64,000 bases of DNA from an uncultured Alphaproteobacteria bacterium (GTDB lineage Bacteria; Pseudomonadota; Alphaproteobacteria; HIMB59; GCA-002718135): assembly GCA_902588745.1 (NCBI GenBank), contig CACIQI010000003.1:62001-126000 (forward strand). The letters run 5' to 3'. Under the pieces are notes generated by a model. The model made no database searches. It saw only the letters and a list, made by a program, of their open reading frames with translations, and had not been told where the DNA came from. Both the position numbers and the translations under genes were made by a program. Below are positions 46,000 through 54,043 of the stretch, one piece after another; position 1 is the stretch's first letter, and each line of letters begins with the position of its first letter.

Positions 46000-46203
46000 T
46001 TAATTAATATTAATTATTTGAAAATTTTTTTTGCCTGAAGATTTAATTTTTTTTAAACCAAATTTACTGCATAGATTTTTGTATCTCTGTTTTGCTGGTA
46101 AGTTAATTGTTTTAAAATATATATTATCGTGACCGAACATCATTTTCTGGCCATTAATTTCATATAATTTTTTATAAATACTAGATTTTCTTCTGATAAC
46201 CAT
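46000..46203 (-). CDS. Small very basic protein of unknown function
   Basis: Sixty-seven residues with many Lys and Arg (RRKSSIYKKLYEINGQK; KQRYKNLCSKFGLKKIKSSGKK). No signal peptide or membrane span. The charge would suit nucleic-acid or ribosome contact, but I do not recognise it. It lies 3 bases after a 27-residue membrane ORF and one base before the renalase-like gene on the same strand, so all three may share a transcript. Confidence 0.6.
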   Translation of the reverse strand: MVIRRKSSIYKKLYEINGQKMMFGHDNIYFKTINLPAKQRYKNLCSKFGLKKIKSSGKKNFQIININ

Positions 46204-46206
46204 AAT

Positions 46207-46290
46207 TTAATAGAAAAAATATATAGTTAAATTTAAAGCTGCAAAGATAAATACTATCGCAATAGCTGCGTATAAATTTCTTTTGTTCAT
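46207..46290 (-). CDS. Candidate 27-residue membrane peptide
   Basis: A short frame beginning MNKRNLYAAIAIVFIF, with a positively charged N-terminus and one uninterrupted hydrophobic helix to the end. It sits 3 bases before the small basic protein gene. There is no Shine-Dalgarno, but a promoter-like pair upstream would start transcription at or next to its ATG, compatible with leaderless translation. The small size means this could be chance; composition and position favour a real gene. Confidence 0.4.
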   Translation of the reverse strand: MNKRNLYAAIAIVFIFAALNLTIYFFY

Positions 46291-46295
46291 ATCTA

Positions 46296-46325
46296 TTTAT
46301 AATTAAAATTATACTTAAAAGTCAA
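46296..46325 (-). promoter_or_regulatory. Promoter for the 27-residue ORF and following genes
   Basis: On the minus strand TTGACT and TATAAA are separated by 18 bases. The predicted start of transcription falls within about two bases of the ATG of the small membrane ORF. It lies in the gap between the EF-hand gene, which is also on the minus strand, and the small gene cluster. Confidence 0.4.
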
Positions 46326-46334
46326 GATACTAAA

Positions 46335-47192
46335 TTAATTTAACATTAATGATTTTAGGAAATCTAAGTTTTCAATTAATCGTCTTAATTCTTCTGGATC
46401 TAGTCCTTTTAAATTTTCTTTAAATAAATTTTGATAGTCTAATGTATCAATACGATCTGTATAAATTTCTTTTAAAGAAATTGTATTTGAATTATCATAA
46501 TCATAATTCCCAATTAATATTTTTGATAATGCAGGAAATATTAGTGATGTAGTTGTATAAGTTGCAAATCCTATTTCTCTGTCTTCGTCTTGTCTTTTGT
46601 CAATAAAGGTAAAATAAATTGCTATTCTTGCTGCACGTGTTAATTCTGCTACAGATAATTCATCATCTTGTGATACATCTAAAAATGAAAAAGTTTCATT
46701 AATACAATTTGCGGGATTGCTATCATTATTACATGTTTCAATTAATTGAGAATTCATTAAGTTAATAATTTCTCCATAAATAATTTGAAAGACACTAGGG
46801 ATTGATTCACATTTTTCATAAACAGAATACTCTGATGAATTTAAAAAAGAATAATCTATGCCATCCCAACCATCAGGAGCAGTAACTTCAAGTAAATTAT
46901 CTCCATCTTTTTTTAAAAAATAATAATAACTTCCATCTAATTCTCCCCATTTATAAGCTGACCAATCTTGTACCTTTGATGTTTTGGAAACATTAAAGCC
47001 AACATATGTCTCGTCAATCCACATACTTGTATTATTTGATATTATAAATACTTGATATTCTGCGTCACAATCATCACTCCAAATACCTTGCATATCTTTT
47101 GGAAAATTATCTTCAAATATTAACTCTGCATTCAGATGTAATGGTAATAATAAAAAAATACTAAAAATTAATTTTACAAAATTATTCTTCAT
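46335..47192 (-). CDS. Exported EF-hand-containing protein
   Basis: A 285-residue protein with a signal peptide (1-22, cleavage after LNA). The N-terminal half of the mature part has paired cysteines (DDCDAEY, EKCES) and many aromatic residues. The C-terminal half has two EF-hand-like loops: DVSQDDELSVAE near residue 172 and DYDNSNTISLKE near 239, both with acidic residues at positions 1, 3 or 5 and a final Glu, suggesting calcium binding in the periplasm. No overall family recognised. The start overlaps the upstream lipoprotein gene by 11 bases, so the pair is cotranscribed. Confidence 0.75.
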   Translation of the reverse strand: MKNNFVKLIFSIFLLLPLHLNAELIFEDNFPKDMQGIWSDDCDAEYQVFIISNNTSMWIDETYVGFNVSKTSKVQDWSAYKWGELDGSYYYFLKKDGDNLLEVTAPDGWDGIDYSFLNSSEYSVYEKCESIPSVFQIIYGEIINLMNSQLIETCNNDSNPANCINETFSFLDVSQDDELSVAELTRAARIAIYFTFIDKRQDEDREIGFATYTTTSLIFPALSKILIGNYDYDNSNTISLKEIYTDRIDTLDYQNLFKENLKGLDPEELRRLIENLDFLKSLMLN

Positions 47193-47691
47193 AAGGCATA
47201 ACTCTTATTACATCTCCGTAAATAATTACAACTCTTTGCCCATTCGGAAGGGCATTATTATCTCCTTGTACAAAAGCCTTTTGTTGATCATTTTGGCAAT
47301 TAGAAGTGTTATTACCACATTCATCAATATTCACTATATATTGGAAGCCATCATGATTGCCAATTTTAGCTTGAATTACTGAACCCATAGCGGCTCCTCC
47401 AATAGTTCCATATACAATAGCAATATCTTGACACTTAGTTCCTAATATTTCTTCTTCTCCACATATCTGAGAAGCTAAAAGACCTCCTATCATTGCTCCA
47501 GCTGTTGCTCCAATCCAATCACTTTCACCTTCAATTTTTACTGGAAGAGAGGTTTTAATTGTTCCATATTCAATATTAGTTACTTTTTGTGCATCAGATT
47601 TTTTTACTTTATTTGGGGATGTTGTATTACAAGAGATTAGTGCAAAACTAATTATCAGGGGAATTACCAATAATTTTACTAATTTGTTCAT
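47182..47691 (-). CDS. Glycine-zipper lipoprotein (17 kDa antigen / SlyB-like)
   Basis: A 169-residue protein with a lipobox signal peptide (ISFALISC, Cys21). The glycine-zipper stretch GATAGAMIGGLLAS and its partner YGTIGGAAMGSVIQAKIG are typical of Rickettsia 17 kDa antigen-like and SlyB-like outer-membrane lipoproteins. Between them CGEEEILGTKC and later CGNNTSNC could form disulfides. The C-terminal part (GQRVVIIYGDVIRVMP) resembles the SH3-like end seen in this group. It is first in a two-gene unit with the EF-hand protein. Confidence 0.78.
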   Translation of the reverse strand: MNKLVKLLVIPLIISFALISCNTTSPNKVKKSDAQKVTNIEYGTIKTSLPVKIEGESDWIGATAGAMIGGLLASQICGEEEILGTKCQDIAIVYGTIGGAAMGSVIQAKIGNHDGFQYIVNIDECGNNTSNCQNDQQKAFVQGDNNALPNGQRVVIIYGDVIRVMPYEE

Positions 47692-47787
47692 TAAATTATA
47701 AATTATTATAGTTAAAAATTGTCTAAAATAAGCAATTAATTTTAATAAATCATATAAATTTTCTAATAACTTACTATTTAAATATTG

Positions 47788-49266
47788 ATGAAAAAAGTAT
47801 TTTTAATTCTTGGAAATCAATTATTCCCTCATAAACACTTAAGAAAATATAAAGACTCAACTATTTTTATGTGTGAAAGTTTTGATCTTTGCACTTTTCA
47901 AAAACATCATAAATTAAAACTCATTCTTTTTCTGTCCTCAATGAGATCTTATGCTGATGAACTAAAAAAAAATAAATTTAAAGTTAATTATATTGATTTA
48001 AAAAAGGATTTTAAAATTTCCTATGAAAAAAAATTAGAAAATTTTATAAAAAAAAATAAATTCAAAGAATTAATTTCTTTTGAAATTGAAGATAAATTTT
48101 TTGAAAAAAAAATAAGCACCTTATGTAAAAAAAATAAGATTAAATTAACTTTTATACAATCACCCATGTTTTTAAATTCAAGAGATGAATTTAAAAATTA
48201 TTTAAGTAAAACAAAAAAACCTTTTATGGCAAATTTTTATAAAATTGCCCGTGCAAAAATAGATATTTTGATGGAAAATAATAAGCCCAAAGGTGGAAAA
48301 TGGAGCTTTGATGAAGATAACAGAAAAAAACTCCCTAAAGATATTAAAATACCAGAAATGATTACTTCAAAAGAAACAAAACATACAAAAGCTTTAAAAC
48401 AACAAATAAACACAATTTTTAAAAATCACCCAGGGCAAGTTGATAATTTTTGGTTACCTACAACTTATGATGATGCAGTTAAATGGTTAGATGATTTTAT
48501 TATCAAAAAATTTAATTTATTTGGTGATTACGAAGATGCAGTTGATACTAATAATAACTTTTTATTTCATAGTGTTCTAAGCCCCATGATTAATTTAGGT
48601 TTATTGACACCAGATCTAATAATTGAGAGGGTAAGAAAAGTTGAAAATAAAATTAAAATTAATTCTTATGAAGGTTATATTAGGCAAATTATTGGATGGA
48701 GAGAATTCATCAGAGGAATTTACCAAAATTATGATCAACAATTAGAAGAAAATAATTTCTTCCAACATAAAAATTCTCTTACTAAAAAATGGTATGACGG
48801 TACAACTGGATTAGATCCTTTAGATCACTCAATTAAAAATGCTCAAAAATATGGGTATACCCATCATATTGAGAGATTAATGGTTTTATGTAACATTATG
48901 AACTTATGTGAAATTAAACCTAATGAAGTTTATAATTGGTTTATGGAAATGTTTGTAGATAGCTCTGATTGGGTAATGTCACCTAATGTTTATGGTATGG
49001 GATTGTTTAGTGATGGAGGTATATTTAGTACCAAACCTTATATTTGTGGTTCAAGTTATTTTATGAAAATGATGAATTTTAAAAGAGGTGATTGGAATGA
49101 TATTATGGATGGATTGTATTGGCGTTTTATTAATAAAAATAGAAAATTTTTTCAATCTAATCCACGTTTAAATATGATGGTTAATATCTATGATAAAATG
49201 AATACTGAGAGGAAAAATCATATAATAAAGAAAGCAAATCAGTTTATTCGTGATAATACCAATTAA
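47788..49266 (+). CDS. Cryptochrome/photolyase-related protein (FeS-BCP / CryB-PhrB type)
   Basis: Member of the DPRP family (PF04244 type) that includes bacterial (6-4) photolyases. The N-terminal antenna domain starts MKKVFLILGNQLFPHKHL. The FAD domain carries GYIRQIIGWREFIRGIY, the HHIERLMVLCNIMNLCEI segment with the family histidines, and WVMSPNVYGMGLFSDGG. Relatives carry a 4Fe-4S cluster held partly by a cysteine group after the KPYxxGxxY segment. Here that stretch is MKMMNFKRGDWNDIMDGLYW and has no cysteine, so the cluster is probably absent. An in-frame TTG 3 bases earlier is not preferred. The stop overlaps mutT. Confidence 0.88.
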   Translation: MKKVFLILGNQLFPHKHLRKYKDSTIFMCESFDLCTFQKHHKLKLILFLSSMRSYADELKKNKFKVNYIDLKKDFKISYEKKLENFIKKNKFKELISFEIEDKFFEKKISTLCKKNKIKLTFIQSPMFLNSRDEFKNYLSKTKKPFMANFYKIARAKIDILMENNKPKGGKWSFDEDNRKKLPKDIKIPEMITSKETKHTKALKQQINTIFKNHPGQVDNFWLPTTYDDAVKWLDDFIIKKFNLFGDYEDAVDTNNNFLFHSVLSPMINLGLLTPDLIIERVRKVENKIKINSYEGYIRQIIGWREFIRGIYQNYDQQLEENNFFQHKNSLTKKWYDGTTGLDPLDHSIKNAQKYGYTHHIERLMVLCNIMNLCEIKPNEVYNWFMEMFVDSSDWVMSPNVYGMGLFSDGGIFSTKPYICGSSYFMKMMNFKRGDWNDIMDGLYWRFINKNRKFFQSNPRLNMMVNIYDKMNTERKNHIIKKANQFIRDNTN

Positions 49267-49643
49267 TGGATAAATTCGATGTTGTTGCAGCAATAATAAT
49301 ACAAGATGATAAATATTTTATTGCGCAAAGAAATAGAAATAAACATATGGGATTAAGTTGGGAATTTCCAGGTGGAAAAGTGGAAGAAGGGGAATCTTTT
49401 GAAATTGCACTTAAAAGAGAAATAAAAGAAGAACTTAATATAGAAATAAATATTAAAAATAAATTAGGTGAAGAAAATTATAAAGATGACAAAATAAACG
49501 TAAAATTGCATTATTTTATATGCTCTCATGCTAATGGTGAAATTATTTTGAGTGAACACGAAGACTCGGCTTGGGTTGCAAAAAATGAATTTAAAAATTA
49601 TAATTTTGCTGAAGGAGATACTGATATTATAAACTTATTATAA
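49266..49643 (+). CDS. mutT: NUDIX hydrolase, MutT-like (8-oxo-dGTP diphosphatase)
   Basis: A 125-residue NUDIX enzyme with a full Nudix box from GGKVEEGESFEIALKRE to the EELNIE end (residues 37-60, catalytic glutamates in REIKEE at 51-56). The WEFPGGK context and short length fit MutT, which removes oxidised dGTP. Its ATG overlaps the photolyase-like stop by one base (TAATG), so a photodamage enzyme and an oxidative-damage enzyme are translationally coupled. Confidence 0.88.
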   Translation: MDKFDVVAAIIIQDDKYFIAQRNRNKHMGLSWEFPGGKVEEGESFEIALKREIKEELNIEINIKNKLGEENYKDDKINVKLHYFICSHANGEIILSEHEDSAWVAKNEFKNYNFAEGDTDIINLL

Positions 49644-49739
49644 GTCTAATTTTAAAATCGTTTAAAACCTTAATTTTTCTACTTTTTTTTTCAAAAATTT
49701 TATTTTCTTTTATTTTAATGATAAAGACCAACATCATTT

Positions 49740-50447
49740 ATGAAAGTTGATAAAGATCAAATATCCGCATGGGGTGTGCATGCCTTCACTGGTTCTGGAG
49801 CTATACTTGGGTTTCTTGCCTTAGTATCAATATTAAATAATGATCAAGTTGGTAGTTTTTTATGGCTTGGTATGGCCTTACTTGTAGATGGAGTTGATGG
49901 AACATTAGCTAGGAAGGTTGGAGTTGAAGAAAAAGCACCAAATCTAGATGGGATTATTTTAGATTCCATTATTGATTATCTAAATTACGTTATTAACCCA
50001 GCTTTAATGATTTATTGGTTTCAGATGGTGCCATCAGGTTTTGAAATGATTATGCCTGCTCTTATATTTGGAGTTTCTTTGTACACTTTTATCAACGTTA
50101 ATATGAAAACGGATGATTATTATTTCCAAGGATTTCCTGCAGTCTGGAATGTTGTGGTTTTATATTTCTTTATATTAAATACGAATGAATGGATAAACCT
50201 AATTGTGATAATTATTCTATCAGTATTGACATTCGTTCCATGGAAGTTTGTTCATCCACTAAGAGTAAAATCATTTAGAAATTTAACGATTTTTTTTACT
50301 GTTGTTTGGGCAGCAACAACACTGCGATTAGTAACAAAATCAGAAATAAACTTAATTATAAATGATACAATTGTTCTTTTAATATGGTTAATTTGTACGG
50401 GCTATTTTATTTATATTTGTTTTCTTAGATCAATAAAAGACTATTAA
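49740..50447 (+). CDS. pcs: Phosphatidylcholine synthase
   Basis: Condenses CDP-diacylglycerol with choline to give phosphatidylcholine in the inner membrane. About eight hydrophobic helices and the CDP-alcohol phosphotransferase motif are visible: D50, D53-G54, A57-R58, then G71, D75 and D79 in LVDGVDGTLARKV...DGIILDSIIDY. The N-terminal WGVHAFTGSGAILGF and the YPxxxN-like PAVWNVVVLYFF region match alphaproteobacterial Pcs. The gene stands alone before the long structured spacer. Using free choline implies the cell takes choline up. Confidence 0.92.
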   Translation: MKVDKDQISAWGVHAFTGSGAILGFLALVSILNNDQVGSFLWLGMALLVDGVDGTLARKVGVEEKAPNLDGIILDSIIDYLNYVINPALMIYWFQMVPSGFEMIMPALIFGVSLYTFINVNMKTDDYYFQGFPAVWNVVVLYFFILNTNEWINLIVIIILSVLTFVPWKFVHPLRVKSFRNLTIFFTVVWAATTLRLVTKSEINLIINDTIVLLIWLICTGYFIYICFLRSIKDY

Positions 50448-50551
50448 AACCGTAAGTAATTCAATATTATTTTGTATATGCAAAAAATGCATATCAAATA
50501 ATTATGAAATTCATTTTTAAAAATAAATAAATTTTATTATTAAAATTTCAT

Positions 50552-50668
50552 CGTTCATTTTGAATAATTCAAAACGGAAGTAAACGAAAGTTGAAGGAAC
50601 GCATGCAAGTTATTAAATCGTTCAATCTGTATTAACAGATCGGAAGTAGGCTAAAGCTGAAGGAACGC
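50552..50668 (+). ncRNA. Two tandem copies of a structured RNA element (67-bp period)
   Basis: Each copy reads: CGTTC, a hairpin, CGGAAGTA, a second small hairpin, then GAAGGAACGC, so that CGTTC pairs with GAACG to close a three-way junction. Copy 1 covers 50552-50602 and copy 2 covers 50619-50668. Hairpin 1 is TTTTGAA/TTCAAAA (loop TAA) in copy 1 and ATCTGT/ACAGAT (loop ATTA) in copy 2. Hairpin 2 is AAC-GAAA-GTT and GGC-TAAA-GCT. The linkers are identical while both stems differ with pairing kept, which is covariation. The + strand is assumed from the GAAA tetraloop and the downstream operon. I do not recognise a named family; it may be a leader regulatory element or a separate small RNA. 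Confidence 0.65.
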
Positions 50669-50686
50669 GGATCTTATTATTAATTT

Positions 50687-50738
50687 CCATAGCTAAGCAT
50701 GAATTATAACGGATAAGAAAGGTTTGTTATAACTATGG
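50687..50738 (+). promoter_or_regulatory. Long hairpin enclosing the start codon of the leader ORF
   Basis: CCATAG (50687-50692) pairs with CTATGG (50733-50738), and TTATAAC (50704-50710) pairs with GTTATAA (50726-50732); the two 3' arms are contiguous, while the 5' arms are separated by an 11-base bulge. The ATG of the 20-codon ORF is inside the outer stem. The loop holds GAAAGG, a possible ribosome site for that ORF. Together with the upstream tandem element it fills most of this 346-base gene-free spacer; the first 100 bases hold only short inverted repeats (ATATGCA/TGCATAT and ATGAAATT/AATTTCAT). Confidence 0.45.
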
Positions 50739-50797
50739 TTAAAAAGTTAGATAATAAAAAGATTATCTATTCAAGCCTCAAGAGGTTTACTTCTTGA
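50735..50797 (+). CDS. Candidate 20-residue leader ORF coupled to the ATP-grasp gene
   Basis: A short, basic frame beginning MVKKLDNKKIIYSSLKR. Its TGA stop shares its last base with the ATG of the ATP-grasp gene (TGATG), the classic geometry for translational coupling. The downstream gene's AGAGG Shine-Dalgarno lies inside this ORF. The start codon is within the predicted hairpin. Coding status cannot be proven from so few codons. Confidence 0.4.
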   Translation: MVKKLDNKKIIYSSLKRFTS

Positions 50798-52203
50798 TGT
50801 TTAATGAAATGTATCAATCTGAATCAGTGATAAGAAATCATTATAACAATATTAATGATTGGTTAGATCAAATGACTTCAAAAGTTATTCTTGAAAAGAA
50901 TGCTGAAGCTGAAACTCATTTTAGAAATATTGGAATTACATTTTCTACAAATAACGAAACTGCAAGAGAAAGAATTATTCCGTTTGATTTAATTCCAAGG
51001 ATATTTACCTATACTGAATGGTTAAGATTAGAAAGAGGAGTAATCCAAAGAGCTAAAGCACTTAATGCGTTTCTTGCTGATATTTATAATCAAGGTGAAA
51101 TAATAAAAGCTAATATAATTCCTAAAGAAATTATTTACAAAAAAAAATCTTTTGAACCTTCAATGTTTGGTTTTTCTCCTCCTAGAGATATCTATAGTCC
51201 TATAATTGGTATTGATTTAGTAAGAACAGGCCCCAATGATTATTTTGTTTTAGAAGATAATTGTCGAACACCAAGTGGTGTTTCTTACATGCTAGAAAAT
51301 AGAGAAATAATGATGCGAATGTTTCCTGATTTATTTCATAACAATAGAGTAACACCAATAGATGACTACCCAACAAGACTTTTGCAAACCTTGATGAGCT
51401 TGGCTCCTATTAAATGTGAAAATCCAGAACCAGTATGTGTGTTACTTACACCTGGTCCTTTAAATAGCGCTTATTACGAACATAGTTTTTTATCTGATCA
51501 AATGGGTATTGAAATGGTTGAATCAACAGATTTATTTGTTGAAGGAAAATATCTTTATATGAAAACAGTTGATGGTCCAAAAAGAGTAGATGTTGTTTAC
51601 AGAAGAATAGATGACGATTTTTTAGATCCTCTATGTTTTAATCCTCAATCTGTAATTGGTATTCCAGGAATTATGGATGTTTATAGAACAGGTGGTGTCA
51701 ATATCTGTTCAGCTCCTGGAGCAGGCATAGCTGATGACAAAGCAATTTATATTTATGTACCTGAGATGATCAAATTTTATTTAGGCGAACAACCAATCTT
51801 AGATAATGTTGAAACATGGAATTGCGAAAAAGAACAAGAATTAAAATATGTTTTAGATAATATAAATGAACTTGTCGTAAAAGAGGTTGATGGATCTGGA
51901 GGTTATGGGATGTTAATAGGTCCAAAATCTTCTAAATCCTCTATAGATGAATTTAAAACAAAACTCTCAACAAATCCAAAGGGATATATAGCTCAACCTT
52001 TACTTGATCTTTCATTTTCACCAACACTAATCAAAAATCAAGTTGAGGGAAGAAGGGTAGATTTACGTCCATTTTGTTTAATTGGAGAGCAAGCTCAATT
52101 AAGTTCTGGTGGCTTAACTAGAGTTGCAATGAATGAAGGATCGTTTGTTGTAAATTCTAGCCAAGGAGGCGGTGTGAAAGACACATGGGTTTTGGCTGAA
52201 TGA
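50797..52203 (+). CDS. Circularly permuted ATP-grasp (type 2) protein
   Basis: A 468-residue member of the DUF404/DUF407 family of circularly permuted ATP-grasp ligases. Family segments: FDLIPRIFTYTEWLRLERGVIQRAKALNAFL near residue 60, GIDLVRTGPNDYFVLEDNCRTPSG, YRRIDDDFLDPLCF, then nucleotide-binding VVKEVDGSGGYGMLIGP and the C-terminal RRVDLRPFCLIG. Such enzymes are expected to form amide bonds, making or modifying a peptide. An in-frame TTG precedes the ATG; the ATG is chosen because AGAGG stands 11 bases upstream and it forms TGATG with a leader ORF. It is first in the three-gene operon with alpha-E and transglutaminase proteins. Confidence 0.93.
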   Translation: MFNEMYQSESVIRNHYNNINDWLDQMTSKVILEKNAEAETHFRNIGITFSTNNETARERIIPFDLIPRIFTYTEWLRLERGVIQRAKALNAFLADIYNQGEIIKANIIPKEIIYKKKSFEPSMFGFSPPRDIYSPIIGIDLVRTGPNDYFVLEDNCRTPSGVSYMLENREIMMRMFPDLFHNNRVTPIDDYPTRLLQTLMSLAPIKCENPEPVCVLLTPGPLNSAYYEHSFLSDQMGIEMVESTDLFVEGKYLYMKTVDGPKRVDVVYRRIDDDFLDPLCFNPQSVIGIPGIMDVYRTGGVNICSAPGAGIADDKAIYIYVPEMIKFYLGEQPILDNVETWNCEKEQELKYVLDNINELVVKEVDGSGGYGMLIGPKSSKSSIDEFKTKLSTNPKGYIAQPLLDLSFSPTLIKNQVEGRRVDLRPFCLIGEQAQLSSGGLTRVAMNEGSFVVNSSQGGGVKDTWVLAE

Positions 52204-52212
52204 GGAATAAAA

Positions 52213-53148
52213 ATGTTAAGTAGAACTGCTGAATATCTATATTGGATCAGTCGTTATATGGAAAGAGCTGAAACTACAGCCAGGCTTTTGGATGTTGGTT
52301 ATAGAATGTCTCTTTTTCCAAATCCAAGTGGTTATAACAATGAATGGGAATCAGTTTTATCTGCTGCTGGAGCAATTGAGAGGTATAAAAATAAATATGA
52401 TACAATTGAACAGAAAAATGTGGAAGATTATTTATTTTTTGATGAAAGTAATCCTTCATCTGTTTACAATTGTATTCTTAATGCACGAAATAACGCATTA
52501 GTAGTTAGAACTTCCTTTACCCCTGAGTCTTGGTTAGCAATTAATAAAACTTATCAAGAGATACTAAACTTAAAAGAACAAAAATTTACAAAATCTGATT
52601 TACCTAATCTGACAGAGTGGACAATAGAACAAGTAAACTTATTTAGAGGATCATTAAGTTCTTTGCTTAGAAATGATGGTTATAATTTTCTTTTTCTTGG
52701 TTTATTTATTGAGAGGGCAGATAATTCTGCCAGATTATTAGATGTAAAGTATTTTGTTTTATTACCTAAGCCTCAATATGTGGGTGGTAATATCGATAAT
52801 ATGCAATGGAGTATATTGCTTCGCTCTTTATCTTCTTTTAGAGCTTTTAGATGGGCATACGATGGTAATATTACCGCAACTAAAATTGCTGACTTTTTAG
52901 TTCTAAATAATAATTGCCCTAGATCTTTAAGTTTTTGTATTCAGAATATTGTTAAACATTTAACTAACCTAAGATGCAGTCCAGAAAAAGTTGGAAGAAT
53001 TTATAATAATTTAAAAGATCTAAATACTAAAATTCAAGAAGAAAAAATAGAAACTATTGTTGAATATGGACTTCATCAATTTGTAACACAATTTATTAGA
53101 AAAATATCTAGTGTTGATAACGAAATACATAAGGAGTTTTTTAATTAA
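52213..53148 (+). CDS. Alpha-E domain protein (DUF403)
   Basis: A helical 311-residue protein with the family's opening MLSRTAEYLYWISRYMERAETTARLLDV and a repeat-like second copy, FLFLGLFIERADNSARLLDVKY, after about residue 160. The name comes from conserved Glu-bearing helices. Function is unknown, but the family nearly always sits beside a permuted ATP-grasp protein and a transglutaminase-like peptidase, as here. It starts 9 bases after the ATP-grasp stop. Confidence 0.93.
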   Translation: MLSRTAEYLYWISRYMERAETTARLLDVGYRMSLFPNPSGYNNEWESVLSAAGAIERYKNKYDTIEQKNVEDYLFFDESNPSSVYNCILNARNNALVVRTSFTPESWLAINKTYQEILNLKEQKFTKSDLPNLTEWTIEQVNLFRGSLSSLLRNDGYNFLFLGLFIERADNSARLLDVKYFVLLPKPQYVGGNIDNMQWSILLRSLSSFRAFRWAYDGNITATKIADFLVLNNNCPRSLSFCIQNIVKHLTNLRCSPEKVGRIYNNLKDLNTKIQEEKIETIVEYGLHQFVTQFIRKISSVDNEIHKEFFN

Positions 53149-53149
53149 T

Positions 53150-53989
53150 ATGGAACTAATAATCGAACACACAACTAAGTATGAATATAAAAATCCAGTT
53201 GCGGGATTAATTCAAACCACTAAACTGCATCCTTCAGAATATAATGGTCTTAAAATTTTAGAGTGGAATGTCCATAATGATTCAGCCAAAAAATCAAAAA
53301 TTTATCAGGATGGTGAGGCTAATAATATTCAAAGTTTTACAAATACAAACAAGGTGAAAAAAATACAATTTACAGTTCTTGGAAAAGTTGAAACATTTGA
53401 TACAAAAGGAATTTACCAGAGTGCTTCTGATAAAATAGATCCTTTAGTTTATTTAAGAGAATCAAATTTAACAAAAGCAAATGCGGATATAAAAAATTTA
53501 GCTATTGAAGCTAAAAATGGTTTTAATGAAAATGAAAATCTAGAAACATCTCATAATCTGATGAATCTAGTAGCTGAAAAAATTGAATACAAACCTTTAA
53601 CAACAAATAATCAAACAACAGCCATTGAAGCATTTAATCAGAAAAAGGGAGTCTGTCAGGATCAAGCACATATTATGATTGCCGCAGCAAAAACTTTAGG
53701 AATACCTGCTAGATACGTAAATGGTTATATGCATAACAATTCCCATTCTTCAGAATTTCAATCTACACATGCGTGGGCAGAATTTTATATAAATGACTTA
53801 GGCTGGGTGGGATTTGATCCTACAAATAAGTGTAGTCCAGATGAAAGATATGTTCGTGTTTCTTGTGGACTTGATGCAAGTTACGCATCACCTATTAAAG
53901 GTGTTTTTTATGGAAATATTAATAATGATGCTGTGATAGAAAACTTAGATATTCATGTACAAACATTGGAAAATAATTCTCAACAATAA
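53150..53989 (+). CDS. Transglutaminase-like cysteine protease family protein
   Basis: A 279-residue protein with an N-terminal beta domain (MELIIEHTTKYEYKNPV, as in the bacterial transglutaminase N family) and a papain-like core with the triad C169 (KKGVCQDQAH), H207 (THAWAEFY) and D223 (GFDPTNK). It would cleave or transfer at amide bonds, plausibly processing the product of the ATP-grasp ligase. The frame is open further upstream, but the ATG after the alpha-E stop gives the family N-terminus; AAGGAG lies 13 bases ahead. It closes the conserved three-gene set. Confidence 0.92.
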   Translation: MELIIEHTTKYEYKNPVAGLIQTTKLHPSEYNGLKILEWNVHNDSAKKSKIYQDGEANNIQSFTNTNKVKKIQFTVLGKVETFDTKGIYQSASDKIDPLVYLRESNLTKANADIKNLAIEAKNGFNENENLETSHNLMNLVAEKIEYKPLTTNNQTTAIEAFNQKKGVCQDQAHIMIAAAKTLGIPARYVNGYMHNNSHSSEFQSTHAWAEFYINDLGWVGFDPTNKCSPDERYVRVSCGLDASYASPIKGVFYGNINNDAVIENLDIHVQTLENNSQQ

Positions 53990-54043
53990 TTTGTTTGAAA
54001 TATTTTCTTAACTTACTAGTATTATTTTTAAAAAGGAGGAAAT

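Noticed and set aside
50476-50494. ATATGCA/TGCATAT hairpin after the phosphatidylcholine synthase gene as a terminator
   Set aside because: The stem is weak and no T-tract follows; it is better left as a short palindrome of unknown meaning.
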